A stretch of DNA of 24,356 nt, taken from positions 1 through 24,356 of the forward strand of contig CAJUQQ010000024.1 of NCBI GenBank assembly GCA_910588175.1. The letters run 5' to 3'. The translations under genes were made by a program, and so were the position numbers. Positions 7,925 to 15,504 of this stretch are shown piece by piece. Under the pieces are notes generated by a model. That model was given only the letters and a program-made list of their open reading frames with translations. It was not told the DNA's origin and made no database searches. The stretch is from an uncultured Oscillibacter sp. (GTDB lineage Bacteria > Bacillota > Clostridia > Oscillospirales > Oscillospiraceae). The first letter of the stretch is position 1. Each line of letters begins with the position of its first letter.

Positions 7925-8462
7925 AATGGAGCAAGATATCCTGAAGGTGCTGGTGACCGAGGAGGAGCTGAAGACCCGGGTAGCGGAGATGGGCGCGGAG
8001 CTCTATGAGAAGTTCCAGGGGAAGAAGCCGCTGTTCCTGGGGGTTTTGAAGGGCAGCTTCGTCTTCATGACGGACCTGGTCCGGGCCTGCCAGCTCAAGA
8101 GCGACGTGGAGTTCATCGCCGTCAGCTCTTACGGAAATTCCACGGCCTCCTCCGGCCGGGTGCAGATCGACCACGACCTCCGGCAGGACATCACCGGGCG
8201 GCATCTGATCATTGTGGAGGACATTCTGGACTCCGGCAACACCCTGGCCTTTTTGAAGGAGTATTTCCTGACCAAGGGGGCGGCGTCCATCACCATCGTC
8301 ACGCTGCTGGACAAGCCCGCCCGGCGGGAAAAGGCCATCACCGCCGATCTCTCCGGCTTTACGGTGCCCGACGAGTTCGTGGTGGGCTACGGCCTGGACT
8401 ATGCCCAGATGTACCGGAACGTCCCCTATATCGGCGTATTGAAGCCGGAGGTCTACGCGTAA
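7911..8462 (+). CDS. hpt: Hypoxanthine phosphoribosyltransferase
   Basis: A 183-residue purine salvage enzyme converting hypoxanthine or guanine plus PRPP into IMP or GMP. The PRPP-binding loop IIVEDILDSGNTL (about 100-112) is canonical, as are the early LKGSFVFMTDLVR segment and the C-terminal FVVGYGLDYAQMYRNVPYIG region that closes over the base. The ATG at 7911 follows GAGGAGG, and a second in-frame ATG is at 7914. A longer frame to 7830 exists, but it only repeats tilS coding sequence in another frame and is rejected. The 14-base overlap with tilS suggests coupled translation, and ftsH follows 36 bases later. Confidence 0.96.
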   Translation: MMRSEMEQDILKVLVTEEELKTRVAEMGAELYEKFQGKKPLFLGVLKGSFVFMTDLVRACQLKSDVEFIAVSSYGNSTASSGRVQIDHDLRQDITGRHLIIVEDILDSGNTLAFLKEYFLTKGAASITIVTLLDKPARREKAITADLSGFTVPDEFVVGYGLDYAQMYRNVPYIGVLKPEVYA

Positions 8463-8498
8463 TACCCGTCACGGACAGCCGAAAGGAGGAATGCCGTT

Positions 8499-10364
8499 GT
8501 GTCCAAGCAAAACCGACCGTCCGGTCTCAGCTTTTTGATGCTGGGGCTGGTGATTCTGCTGTGCCTGAGCTGGATCTGGCAGCTGAACGGCGAGAACGAG
8601 CGGGTGGAGTTCTCCCAGGTGGAGCAGCTCTTCCGCCAGGAGAAGGTGGAGTCCTTCGTCATCCGGGACAACACCCTGCTGCTGACGCTGCGGGGGGAGC
8701 CGGAGGGCCGGAACACCCTGCGCTATGAGCTCTACGATTTCGACCTGTTCTATGACAGCCTGGGCGAGGTGGTGGAGGCCCAGGCCGCCAAGGGGGTCCT
8801 CACCTCCTATGACTACCAGCAGAACCACTCCACCAACTGGCTGGAGATTTTGCTGCCCTGGATACTGACGGCGCTGCTGATGGGCGGCATGTGGTACTTC
8901 CTCATGCTCCGGAGCCAGGGGGGCGGCATGGGGGCGGACCGGATGGCCAAATTCGGTTCCGCCCGGACCCGGACCCTTTCGGAAAAGGACAAGAAGGTCC
9001 GCTTCAGCGACGTGGCCGGGGCGGAGGAGGAGAAGGAGGAGCTCCAGGAGATTGTGGAGTTCCTCCGGGACCCCCGGCGGTTCATCTCCCTGGGGGCCCG
9101 CATTCCCAAGGGCGTGCTGCTGGTGGGCCCTCCGGGCACGGGCAAAACCCTGCTGGCCAAGGCCGTGGCCGGGGAGGCCGGGGTGGGCTTCCTGTCCATC
9201 TCCGGCTCCGACTTTGTGGAGCTGTACGTGGGCGTGGGCGCCAGCCGGGTCCGGGACCTCTTTGACCAGGCCAAGAAAACCTCCCCCGCCATCGTCTTCA
9301 TTGATGAGATCGACGCCGTGGGCCGCCAGCGGGGCACCGGCGTGGGCGGCGGCCACGACGAGCGGGAGCAGACCTTGAACCAGCTGTTGGTGGAAATGGA
9401 CGGCTTCGCCGCCAACGAGGGCGTGGTGGTTCTGGCGGCCACCAACCGCGCGGACGTGCTGGACCCGGCCCTGCTGCGGCCCGGCCGGTTTGACCGGCAG
9501 ATTTACGTGGGTCTCCCCGACATCAAGGGCCGGGAGGACATCCTGAAAATTCACGTGAAGGGCAAGCCCCTGTCCGAGGACGTGGACCTGCGGACCCTGG
9601 CCCGGGGCACCGCGGGCTTCACCGGGGCGGACCTGGAGAACCTGGTGAACGAGGGGGCCCTTCTGGCCGCCCGGCGGGACCGGGATTATATCACCATGGG
9701 GGACCTCCGGGAGGCGGAGATCAAGGTCATCGCCGGTCCGGAGAAGCGCAGCCGGGTCATCTCCCCCCACGAGCGGGAGCTGACCGCCTGGCACGAGGCG
9801 GGCCACGCCGTGGTGATGGAGACGCTGCCGGAGCACGACCGGGTGAACCAGGTCACCATTGTCCCCCGGGGCCAGGCGGGGGGCATGACCATCGCCCTGC
9901 CGGAGGAGGACCGGACCTTCCTCTCCAAGCGGTATATGGAGGACCGGATCGTGGCCCTGCTGGGGGGCCGGGTGGCGGAGAAGCTGTGCCTGGGGGACAT
10001 CTCCACCGGGGCCAGCAGCGACATCCAGCGGGCGACCTCCATCGCCCGGAAGATGGTGGCGGTGTACGGCATGAGCGAGACCATCGGCACGGTGTCCTTT
10101 GAAGGGGGCCATGACGAGGTGTTTATCGGCCGGACCATGAGCCAGGGCCGGAGCTATTCCGAGGCCGTGGCGGCCCAGATCGACGAGGAGGTCCGCCGGG
10201 TGGTGGACGAGGCCTACCGCCGCTGTCAGGAGATTCTGACGGAGAAGCGGGAGGCGCTGGACGCCGTGGCGGCGTACCTCCTGGAGCACGAGACCATGGA
10301 GCGGGAGGCCTTCCTGGAGGTCTTCGGCGCTCCGGAGTCCCCGGCGAAGGATGTGGCGGAATAA
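8499..10364 (+). CDS. ftsH: ATP-dependent zinc metalloprotease FtsH
   Basis: A 621-residue membrane AAA+ protease. Transmembrane helices at about 10-28 and 114-137 flank a short extracytoplasmic loop. The AAA domain has Walker A GPPGTGKT (210-217), Walker B IVFIDE (265-270) and the second region of homology RPGRFDRQI (327-335). The M41 peptidase domain has HEAGH at 432-436, with the probable third zinc ligand D508 in GASSDIQ. It degrades misassembled membrane proteins and short-lived regulators. The start is GTG at 8499, with AAAGGAGG 9 bases upstream; the ATG at 8491 is out of frame and stops quickly. It closes the tilS-hpt-ftsH block. Confidence 0.97.
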   Translation: MSKQNRPSGLSFLMLGLVILLCLSWIWQLNGENERVEFSQVEQLFRQEKVESFVIRDNTLLLTLRGEPEGRNTLRYELYDFDLFYDSLGEVVEAQAAKGVLTSYDYQQNHSTNWLEILLPWILTALLMGGMWYFLMLRSQGGGMGADRMAKFGSARTRTLSEKDKKVRFSDVAGAEEEKEELQEIVEFLRDPRRFISLGARIPKGVLLVGPPGTGKTLLAKAVAGEAGVGFLSISGSDFVELYVGVGASRVRDLFDQAKKTSPAIVFIDEIDAVGRQRGTGVGGGHDEREQTLNQLLVEMDGFAANEGVVVLAATNRADVLDPALLRPGRFDRQIYVGLPDIKGREDILKIHVKGKPLSEDVDLRTLARGTAGFTGADLENLVNEGALLAARRDRDYITMGDLREAEIKVIAGPEKRSRVISPHERELTAWHEAGHAVVMETLPEHDRVNQVTIVPRGQAGGMTIALPEEDRTFLSKRYMEDRIVALLGGRVAEKLCLGDISTGASSDIQRATSIARKMVAVYGMSETIGTVSFEGGHDEVFIGRTMSQGRSYSEAVAAQIDEEVRRVVDEAYRRCQEILTEKREALDAVAAYLLEHETMEREAFLEVFGAPESPAKDVAE

Positions 10365-10368
10365 ACGG

Positions 10369-10401
10369 ACATCCAGCCAGGGGGAACCCCTGGCTGGATG
10401 T
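10369..10401 (+). terminator. Strong hairpin after ftsH
   Basis: ACATCCAGCCAGGG and CCCTGGCTGGATGT form a perfect 14-bp stem around a 5-base loop 5 bases after the ftsH stop. It is well placed to end the gdpP-ftsH block, but it lacks a T-run, so termination may be partial or the hairpin may protect the mRNA 3' end. Confidence 0.55.
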
Positions 10402-10444
10402 GAATGCGTGAATGACATATGTAATGTTCGGGAGGTTTATAACG

Positions 10445-10777
10445 ATGAAAGATCTGATCGGATACTGTGGGATGGACTGTGAAAAGTGCGACGCGTATCT
10501 CGCGACCGTCCATGACGATCAGGCGCTTCGGGAGAAAACTGCGGCGCTGTGGGCGGAGCTGAACCATGCCCCCATTCTGCCGGAGCACATCAACTGTAAG
10601 GGCTGCCGCGTTGACGGGGTGAAAACGGTATACTGTGAGAGCCTTTGCGAGATTCGCCGGTGCGCGATGAAAAGGGGCGCGGCAACCTGCGGCGGCTGTC
10701 CGGAGCTGGAAAGCTGCCGGACGGTGGGCGCGATTCTCTCCCATGCTCCCGACGCACTGAAAAATCTGAAGGGATAA
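10445..10777 (+). CDS. Small Cys-rich DUF3795-like protein
   Basis: A 110-residue cytoplasmic protein starting at ATG 10445 after GGGAGGT; a frame extending to 10412 has no ribosome site. The N-terminus MKDLIGYCGMDCEKCDAYLA matches the pattern of DUF3795 proteins. Further cysteines occur as CKGC (about 58-61), CESLCEIRRC (about 71-80) and CGGCPELESC (about 88-97), so it could bind zinc or another metal. No catalytic motif is recognised and the function is unknown. It follows ftsH by 80 bases beyond a strong hairpin, so it probably has its own transcription, and it converges on gdhA. Confidence 0.7.
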   Translation: MKDLIGYCGMDCEKCDAYLATVHDDQALREKTAALWAELNHAPILPEHINCKGCRVDGVKTVYCESLCEIRRCAMKRGAATCGGCPELESCRTVGAILSHAPDALKNLKG

Positions 10778-10833
10778 GACAGGCGCCGAATGGGCCTTTT
10801 TGAAATGACAGATCTCTTTGACGGGATGTGAAA

Positions 10834-10868
10834 CAGCGGGTCCTCCGAATGGTTCGGAGGACCCGCTG
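10834..10868. terminator. Hairpin between the DUF3795-like gene and gdhA
   Basis: CAGCGGGTCCTCCGAA pairs perfectly with TTCGGAGGACCCGCTG around a 3-base loop (16-bp stem). It lies 10 bases past the gdhA stop and 56 bases past the opposing gene, in a convergent gap. T-runs are short on both sides (TTTC on the gdhA side). It probably serves both genes, mainly gdhA. Confidence 0.65.
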
Positions 10869-10878
10869 CTTGCGTTCG

Positions 10879-12228
10879 TCAGATCAGGCCTTGGGAAAGC
10901 ATGGTGTTGGCCACCTTCATAAAGCCCGCGATGTTGGCGCCCAGCACCAGGTCGCCGGGCTTTCCGCACTCCTCCGCGGCGGTGTAGATGTTGTGGAAGA
11001 TGTTGGTCATGATGTCCTTGAGCCGCCGGTCCACCTCCTCGAAGGTCCAGGCGTAGCGCATGGAGTTCTGACTCATCTCCAGGCCGCTGGTGGCCACGCC
11101 GCCGGCGTTGGCGGCCTTGGCGGGGGCGAAGAGGACGCCCGCGTGCTGGAACTCCTGAATGGCCTCCGGGCGGCAGGGCATATTGGCCCCCTCCGCCACG
11201 GCGAGGCAGCCGTTTTTCACGATGATTTCGGCGGTTTCCCCGTCGATCTCATTCTGGGTAGCGCAGGGCAGGGCGATGTCGCAGGGGACGTTCCAGATGC
11301 CCCGGAAGCCCTCGGTATAGGTGCTGCCGGGAACCCGGTCCGCGTACTCCTTGATGCGGCCCCGGTGGCCCAGCTTGATGTCCTTCACCACGTCCAGGTC
11401 GATGCCCTTGGGGTCGTGGATATAGCCGTTGGAGTCGCTGAGGGCCACGACCGTTCCGCCCAGCTCCGTGGCCTTCTGGCAGGCGAAGATGGCCACGTTG
11501 CCGCTGCCGGAGATGACCACGGTTTTGCCCTGGAAGCTGTCGTGCTTCATCTTGGACAGCATCTCCTGGGTCAGATAGCACAGGCCGTAGCCCGTGGCCT
11601 CCGTGCGGACCAGGGAGCCGCCGAAGGAGAGGCCCTTCCCCGTCAGCACCCCGGCGGCATAGGTTCCCCGGACCCGGCGGTACTGGCCGAAGAGGTAGCC
11701 GATTTCCCGGGCCCCCACGCCGATGTCCCCGGCGGGCACGTCCACAAACTGGCCGATGTGCCGCTGAAGCTCCGTCATGAAGCTCTGGCAGAAGCGCATG
11801 ACCTCCTCGTCGCTCTTGCCCTTGGGGTCGAAGTCGCTGCCGCCCTTGGCCCCGCCCATGGGCAGGGTGGTGAGGCTGTTTTTGAGAATCTGCTCAAAGC
11901 CCAGGAATTTCAAAATGGAGAGGTTGACGGTGGGATGGAACCGGAGCCCCCCCTTGTAGGGGCCGATGGCGGAGTTGAACTGGACCCGGTAGCCCCGGTT
12001 TACGCGGATGTTCCCCTTGTCGTCCACCCAGGGCACCCGGAAGGTGATGACCCGCTCGGGCTCCACAAAGGTTTCCACAATGCCCTTCTTCTCATACTCG
12101 GGATGCTGGCCGATGATCTGGTCCAGGCTCTCCAGAAACTCCAGCACCGCCTGGTGGAATTCCTTCTGGTCCGGGTCTCTGGTGACTGTCTGGGAATAGA
12201 CGCGCTGTAAATACTCGTTCTTTAACAT
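10879..12228 (-). CDS. gdhA: NADP-type glutamate dehydrogenase
   Basis: A 449-residue enzyme, the length of hexameric bacterial GDH (about 447). Visible are YKGGLRFHP (91-99) with the substrate lysine, the catalytic lysine in LPMGGAKGG (122-130), PAGDIGVGAREIGY (165-178) and a Rossmann GSGNVA (241-246) followed by SDSNG (264-268), which suits NADP use. It aminates 2-oxoglutarate with ammonium, or runs in reverse. The chosen ATG at 12228 (MLKNEYLQRVYSQ) fits the family; a 46-residue extension to 12366 would be unusual, would cross the promoter region and is rejected. AAGGGG lies upstream. Transcribed alone, from the promoter at 12339-12366 to the hairpin at 10834-10868. Confidence 0.95.
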   Translation of the reverse strand: MLKNEYLQRVYSQTVTRDPDQKEFHQAVLEFLESLDQIIGQHPEYEKKGIVETFVEPERVITFRVPWVDDKGNIRVNRGYRVQFNSAIGPYKGGLRFHPTVNLSILKFLGFEQILKNSLTTLPMGGAKGGSDFDPKGKSDEEVMRFCQSFMTELQRHIGQFVDVPAGDIGVGAREIGYLFGQYRRVRGTYAAGVLTGKGLSFGGSLVRTEATGYGLCYLTQEMLSKMKHDSFQGKTVVISGSGNVAIFACQKATELGGTVVALSDSNGYIHDPKGIDLDVVKDIKLGHRGRIKEYADRVPGSTYTEGFRGIWNVPCDIALPCATQNEIDGETAEIIVKNGCLAVAEGANMPCRPEAIQEFQHAGVLFAPAKAANAGGVATSGLEMSQNSMRYAWTFEEVDRRLKDIMTNIFHNIYTAAEECGKPGDLVLGANIAGFMKVANTMLSQGLI

Positions 12229-12338
12229 GAAAACCGCCCCTTTGTCCGGCCCTTTCGCCGCCCCGGCGGAAGCCGGGAAACCTTCCATTTTCTGGGAGTT
12301 TTGGCGTGTGAGCGGGCCGGGAATTTTCCTGTCTATAG

Positions 12339-12366
12339 AATATAGGAAAACCGGGAAGAAGCACAA
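12339..12366 (-). promoter_or_regulatory. Probable gdhA promoter
   Basis: On the minus strand TTGTGC (12366-12361), a 16-base spacer and TATATT (12344-12339) precede gdhA by about 110 bases. It is AT-rich relative to its surroundings. The long leader (about 105 bases) holds a GC-rich hairpin of the CCCGGC...GCCGGG type around 12262-12280, a possible regulatory structure, but no known riboswitch was recognised. Confidence 0.5.
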
Positions 12367-12420
12367 GAAATAAAGTTCCTAAAATGCGGGAGAAATTTTC
12401 GCCGGGTTAAAGCGAAAATG

Positions 12421-12451
12421 ACCAAAGCGCCCCCGGAGGCGGCGCTTTGGT
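12421..12451 (-). terminator. Terminator of the SleB-like hydrolase gene
   Basis: ACCAAAGCGC and GCGCTTTGGT form a 10-bp stem with a GC-rich internal loop about 75 bases after the stop of the hydrolase gene. On the minus strand it is followed by CATTTTCGCTTT, a loose T-rich tract, so it fits an intrinsic terminator in that direction. Confidence 0.5.
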
Positions 12452-12524
12452 GAAAGTTTTCACAAAGAGCGGGCGCCGTTCACGGGAAGACACTGGGAAC
12501 GGCTTCCGCTCCTCCCGGCGCGGC

Positions 12525-13298
12525 TCAGCGGTAAAAACGGTGACAGCCGATGGTCTGCCGGTAGGCGCGGCTGGAGTCAATCCAGGTCCCCTGGGACAGG
12601 GCGGGGGCGAAGAAATAGAGGGCGTCCCCGGCGGTGTTTTCCCCGGCCAGGGCCCGGCGGGCCGCCTCCCGGGACAGCTCCGTGGGCTCCTTGGTCACGG
12701 AGCCGTTGGACACCGGCTCGAACTGCACGCCGTTCTCATCGTCAAAAATGACCCCCGGAACGCTGTCGGGGAAATCCTCGCTGGACACCCGGTTCAGCAC
12801 CACGTTGCCTACGGCGATCTGGCCCTCCAGGGCCTCGCCGCCGCTTTCGGCGTGGATGATGCGGGCGAGCCAGTAGTAGTCCATGGCGTCATGCTCCGCC
12901 CCGGGGGAGGTCACCGCCGCCCCGTCCAGCCAGGGGTCCCACCGGACGCTTCCGCCCAGGGCCTCCGCCGTCAGGCGCAGGGGCACGTAGGTCCGCCCGT
13001 CCACCACGTCCACCACGCAGGGATAGCGGGTTCCGTTGACGGTCAGGACGCCGCCGGGCTCCGCCGAGAGGGACGCGCCCTCGGAAACGGCCCGGGCGGC
13101 GCTTCCGTCCCACCAGACGGTCCAGCCGCCCAGGGCGTCCAGCAGGTCCCGGAGGGGGGCGTAGGCGGTGCCCTCCTCCACGTAGGCGGCGGTCTGCAAA
13201 AGCTCGCCGTCCACTTGGAGACCGGCGGGCCGGGCGGCCTGGACGGGGAGGCACAGGGAAGCGGCTGCGAGAAGTCCGACAAAGAATCTTCGTTTCAT
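12525..13298 (-). CDS. Secreted SleB/CwlJ-type cell-wall hydrolase with stalk domain
   Basis: A 257-residue exported protein. A signal peptide (about 1-22, MKRRFFVGLLAAASLCLPVQA) is followed by a copper-amine-oxidase-N-like stalk domain (about 28-130, two YAPLR/YVPLR-type repeats at about 46-50 and 104-108) and a Hydrolase_2 domain (about 140-257). The latter has ARIIHAESGGE (145-155), with probable catalytic E151, and AVGNVVLNRV. This domain family includes the spore cortex hydrolases SleB and CwlJ, so it probably cuts cortex or vegetative peptidoglycan. The stalk domain commonly mediates wall attachment, so a wall-associated role is inferred. It stands alone between gdhA and the gatD-like gene; AAGGA precedes the ATG. 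Confidence 0.85.
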   Translation of the reverse strand: MKRRFFVGLLAAASLCLPVQAARPAGLQVDGELLQTAAYVEEGTAYAPLRDLLDALGGWTVWWDGSAARAVSEGASLSAEPGGVLTVNGTRYPCVVDVVDGRTYVPLRLTAEALGGSVRWDPWLDGAAVTSPGAEHDAMDYYWLARIIHAESGGEALEGQIAVGNVVLNRVSSEDFPDSVPGVIFDDENGVQFEPVSNGSVTKEPTELSREAARRALAGENTAGDALYFFAPALSQGTWIDSSRAYRQTIGCHRFYR

Positions 13299-13340
13299 AG
13301 GTTTCCTTACGTTTCCTTTCTTGTGTGGAGTTCACAAAAC

Positions 13341-13369
13341 AGGATACCGGAAACCAGGGCCGGGGGCAA
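13341..13369 (-). promoter_or_regulatory. Possible promoter of the SleB-like gene
   Basis: On the minus strand TTGCCC (13369-13364), exactly 17 bases, then TATCCT (13346-13341), about 43 bases before the ATG. Both boxes depart from consensus, so this is a moderate match. No sporulation sigma-factor motif was clearly recognisable instead. Confidence 0.4.
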
Positions 13370-13402
13370 CCCTCAAAATCTGGCGGGGAAGGGAGGGGCT
13401 GG

Positions 13403-13435
13403 AAAACGCGGGGCAGACCCGTCCGTCCGCCCCGC
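13403..13435 (-). terminator. Terminator after the gatD-like gene
   Basis: On the minus strand GCGGGGC (13435-13429) pairs with GCCCCGC (13414-13408) around a 14-base loop, followed at once by GTTTT. It lies 9 bases past the gatD-like stop and is a good intrinsic terminator for the cyclase-murT-gatD unit. Confidence 0.65.
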
Positions 13436-13443
13436 TGGTGCTC

Positions 13444-14178
13444 TTATTTTGCCTGGGCCCGCAGGCGGAGCTGTTCCTCCGTGACGGCGTAGGCCTGTTC
13501 CGCCCAGCGGTCCACGGGCCGGTCCACCGGCAGGGGCTTGCCCCGGCGGGCGTAGAGGGCGGCGGCCGCCGTCTCCAGCAGCTTGGGGTTCTTCACCAGC
13601 AGCGGCCCGGTGAGGTGAGAGGCGAAGACGTTCTTCCAATGGAAGCCCTCCGGCCCCCCCTCCTTCTCGTTGCCAAAGCCCAGGTCCAGCCCCGTCAGCA
13701 GCGGCGTCTCAATGCCGGCGGCCACGCCGCATTTGTTCAGAAAGCCCACCACCGCCTCGGGGTAGAGGTCCGTGTGTCCGTACACGTCCCCGACGATGCG
13801 CCGCTTGCCGTGCTCCACGGTGAAGGAGGCCAGGCCTAAGCCTTCATAGGAGCTTCCGTCCGCCTCCCGCACCGTCCTGCCCAGCAGGTCCATGGCCGTC
13901 CCGGCGAAGAGCATGGGGGCGCAGTCCTGGGCGGCGGCTTTCAGCGCGTCTCCATAGCGGGCGAAATCCGCCATGGCCGCCTGTGCCGCCCGCTCCGTGC
14001 CCGCGCCCATGAAGAAGAAGTCCCCCCGGGCAATGTCCGTCCCGCCGCCGGGGACCACCGCCTCCACGGTGACGTCACAGTCCAATCGCTCCAGATAGCG
14101 TTTCAGGGCCAGCACGTTGGCCCGGCTGCCGTAAAGGTCCATCAGGTCCGGGTAGAAATGGATGATCCGCACGTCCAT
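13444..14178 (-). CDS. gatD: GatD-like class I glutamine amidotransferase lacking the catalytic Cys/His
   Basis: A 244-residue protein, the GatD length, adjoining murT with a 3-base gap. Start MDVRIIHFYPDLMDLYGSRAN and the fold-defining segments match the CobB/CobQ-like amidotransferases that supply ammonia to MurT for amidating D-Glu of lipid II. The nucleophile elbow, normally like LAICGGYQLLG, reads LFAGTAMDLLG (90-100), placing glycine at 93 where the catalytic Cys should be. The GGGQDREQ segment reads GAGTERAA (58-65), and the LHGP histidine site reads LTGP (189-192). As read, glutamine hydrolysis should be lost. It may survive as a structural or regulatory partner of MurT, with free ammonia or another donor used. 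The frame is open and codon use is like its neighbours, so this is not a decaying pseudogene. Confidence 0.8.
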   Translation of the reverse strand: MDVRIIHFYPDLMDLYGSRANVLALKRYLERLDCDVTVEAVVPGGGTDIARGDFFFMGAGTERAAQAAMADFARYGDALKAAAQDCAPMLFAGTAMDLLGRTVREADGSSYEGLGLASFTVEHGKRRIVGDVYGHTDLYPEAVVGFLNKCGVAAGIETPLLTGLDLGFGNEKEGGPEGFHWKNVFASHLTGPLLVKNPKLLETAAAALYARRGKPLPVDRPVDRWAEQAYAVTEEQLRLRAQAK

Positions 14179-14181
14179 GCC

Positions 14182-15504
14182 TTACGCCTCCTTTTCCACG
14201 CGGCTGAGAATCTTGTCCCGGTCGGAGAAGCAGGTGACCACGAACAGCTCCTCGTCCCCGCTGCTTTTCAGCGCCGCCGCCGCCGCCGGGATGTCCGGCT
14301 CCACGGACCAGTTCTCCAGCTCCGTGTAGGAGAACCGCTCCGCCAGATCGCAGCAGTACCGGCCCGCCAGCACCACCCGCTTCACATGAGGGACGTTCAG
14401 CTGGTCGAAGTCGATGTCCCACAGCCAGCTGGTCTCGCTGGTAAAGTACTTCCGGCTCACCGCGTCCACAATCACCAGCACCACGCAGTCCTTCTTCGAG
14501 GCGGCGATGTAGCGGAGGTTGGTGTCGTAGGCGATGGAGTTTTCATGCTTGCTGGTCAGCAGGGTGCCGTGGCGGGCCCCCAGGCGGAAGGTCTGCATCC
14601 GCCCGTTTTTCAGCAGGTAGCTGCTGAGAACGGCGGCGGCGGTTTCGCCGGATACGCCGCACTCCCGGCAGGCGGCGTAGGCCGCCAGGATGTTGTAAAT
14701 GTTGTAGATGCTCCGGAAAGCCAGGGTGATGCCGGTTTCCCCGTCGATGGTCACCGCGGCGTTTTCCAAATCCACCGCCGTGACGGCGTAGTCCGGGGCG
14801 GGCCTTTTGTGGCCGCACTTGGTGCAGCGGTAGGCCCCGATGTGGTTGTAATGGACATAATCGTACTCCATGGGGGCGCGGCACACCGGGCAGTAGGCCC
14901 CGTCGTGATAAACGCCGGTAGGCGCCTCCGAGGAGACGGAGCACTTCTCCAGGCCAAACCACTTCACCCTCTCCCGCCCCCGGGCGAAGCAGGAGGACAG
15001 GGGGTCGTCGGCGTTCAGAATCAGCTCCGTCTCGGGGTGCAGGGCGGGGAGGATGGAGTCATAGACCCACTCCGGGTGCCCGTTCCGGGTGAGCTGGTCC
15101 CGATAGAGGTTGGTAATCACAAACTCCGTGGGGTGAAAGAACCGGAAGGTATGGGCGGCGTAGCGCTCGTCGGACTCGATGAGGAGCACGTCCGCCTTTA
15201 CCCGCCCCCCCAGGGTGGCGTGGGTCAGCACCAGGGTGACGACGCCCTCGATCTGGTTGGAGCCCTCCTCGTTGTAGACCACGTTCCGTCCGTCCGCCCG
15301 GAGGATGGCGGCGATCATCTCCACCGTGGAGGTCTTCCCGTTGGACCCGGTGACGGCAATGATATGCTCCGGCAGCTTCACCCGCCGGAGGATGTCCGGA
15401 CAGATTTTCAGGGCGAATTTTCCCGGCAGGGAGCTTCCCTTGCCGATGAGCCTGCCCGCGAAGCGCCCCAGCTTGCAGACCGCGATGGCCAAAAAGGTTC
15501 TCAC
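14182..15504 (-). CDS. murT: Lipid II isoglutaminyl synthase MurT subunit (Mur ligase/DUF1727)
   Basis: A 440-residue Mur-ligase-type protein. ATP loop VTGSNGKTST is at 51-60, with the central domain to about 310. A four-Cys zinc ribbon inserted in it (C205, C208, C227, C230: CPVC...CTKC) is the MurT hallmark. The C-terminal DUF1727 domain (about 320-435) contains TSWLWDIDF (358-366), where the Asp that completes the GatD active site is expected. MurT activates the D-Glu carboxylate of lipid II for amidation. Start GTG at 15504 is chosen because it overlaps the cyclase stop as GTGA, has GGAGAGG upstream and gives normal length; the long extension to 15837 is another frame of the cyclase gene. 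Key residues look intact, unlike its GatD partner. Confidence 0.92.
   Translation of the reverse strand: MRTFLAIAVCKLGRFAGRLIGKGSSLPGKFALKICPDILRRVKLPEHIIAVTGSNGKTSTVEMIAAILRADGRNVVYNEEGSNQIEGVVTLVLTHATLGGRVKADVLLIESDERYAAHTFRFFHPTEFVITNLYRDQLTRNGHPEWVYDSILPALHPETELILNADDPLSSCFARGRERVKWFGLEKCSVSSEAPTGVYHDGAYCPVCRAPMEYDYVHYNHIGAYRCTKCGHKRPAPDYAVTAVDLENAAVTIDGETGITLAFRSIYNIYNILAAYAACRECGVSGETAAAVLSSYLLKNGRMQTFRLGARHGTLLTSKHENSIAYDTNLRYIAASKKDCVVLVIVDAVSRKYFTSETSWLWDIDFDQLNVPHVKRVVLAGRYCCDLAERFSYTELENWSVEPDIPAAAAALKSSGDEELFVVTCFSDRDKILSRVEKEA

Noticed and set aside
8469..10418. 649-codon minus-strand open frame opposite ftsH
   Set aside because: Shadow of FtsH with low-complexity His/Leu/Pro/Gly composition; FtsH has all catalytic motifs on the plus strand.
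10828..12210. 460-codon plus-strand open frame opposite gdhA
   Set aside because: Shadow of a complete glutamate dehydrogenase gene; it starts inside the convergent hairpin.
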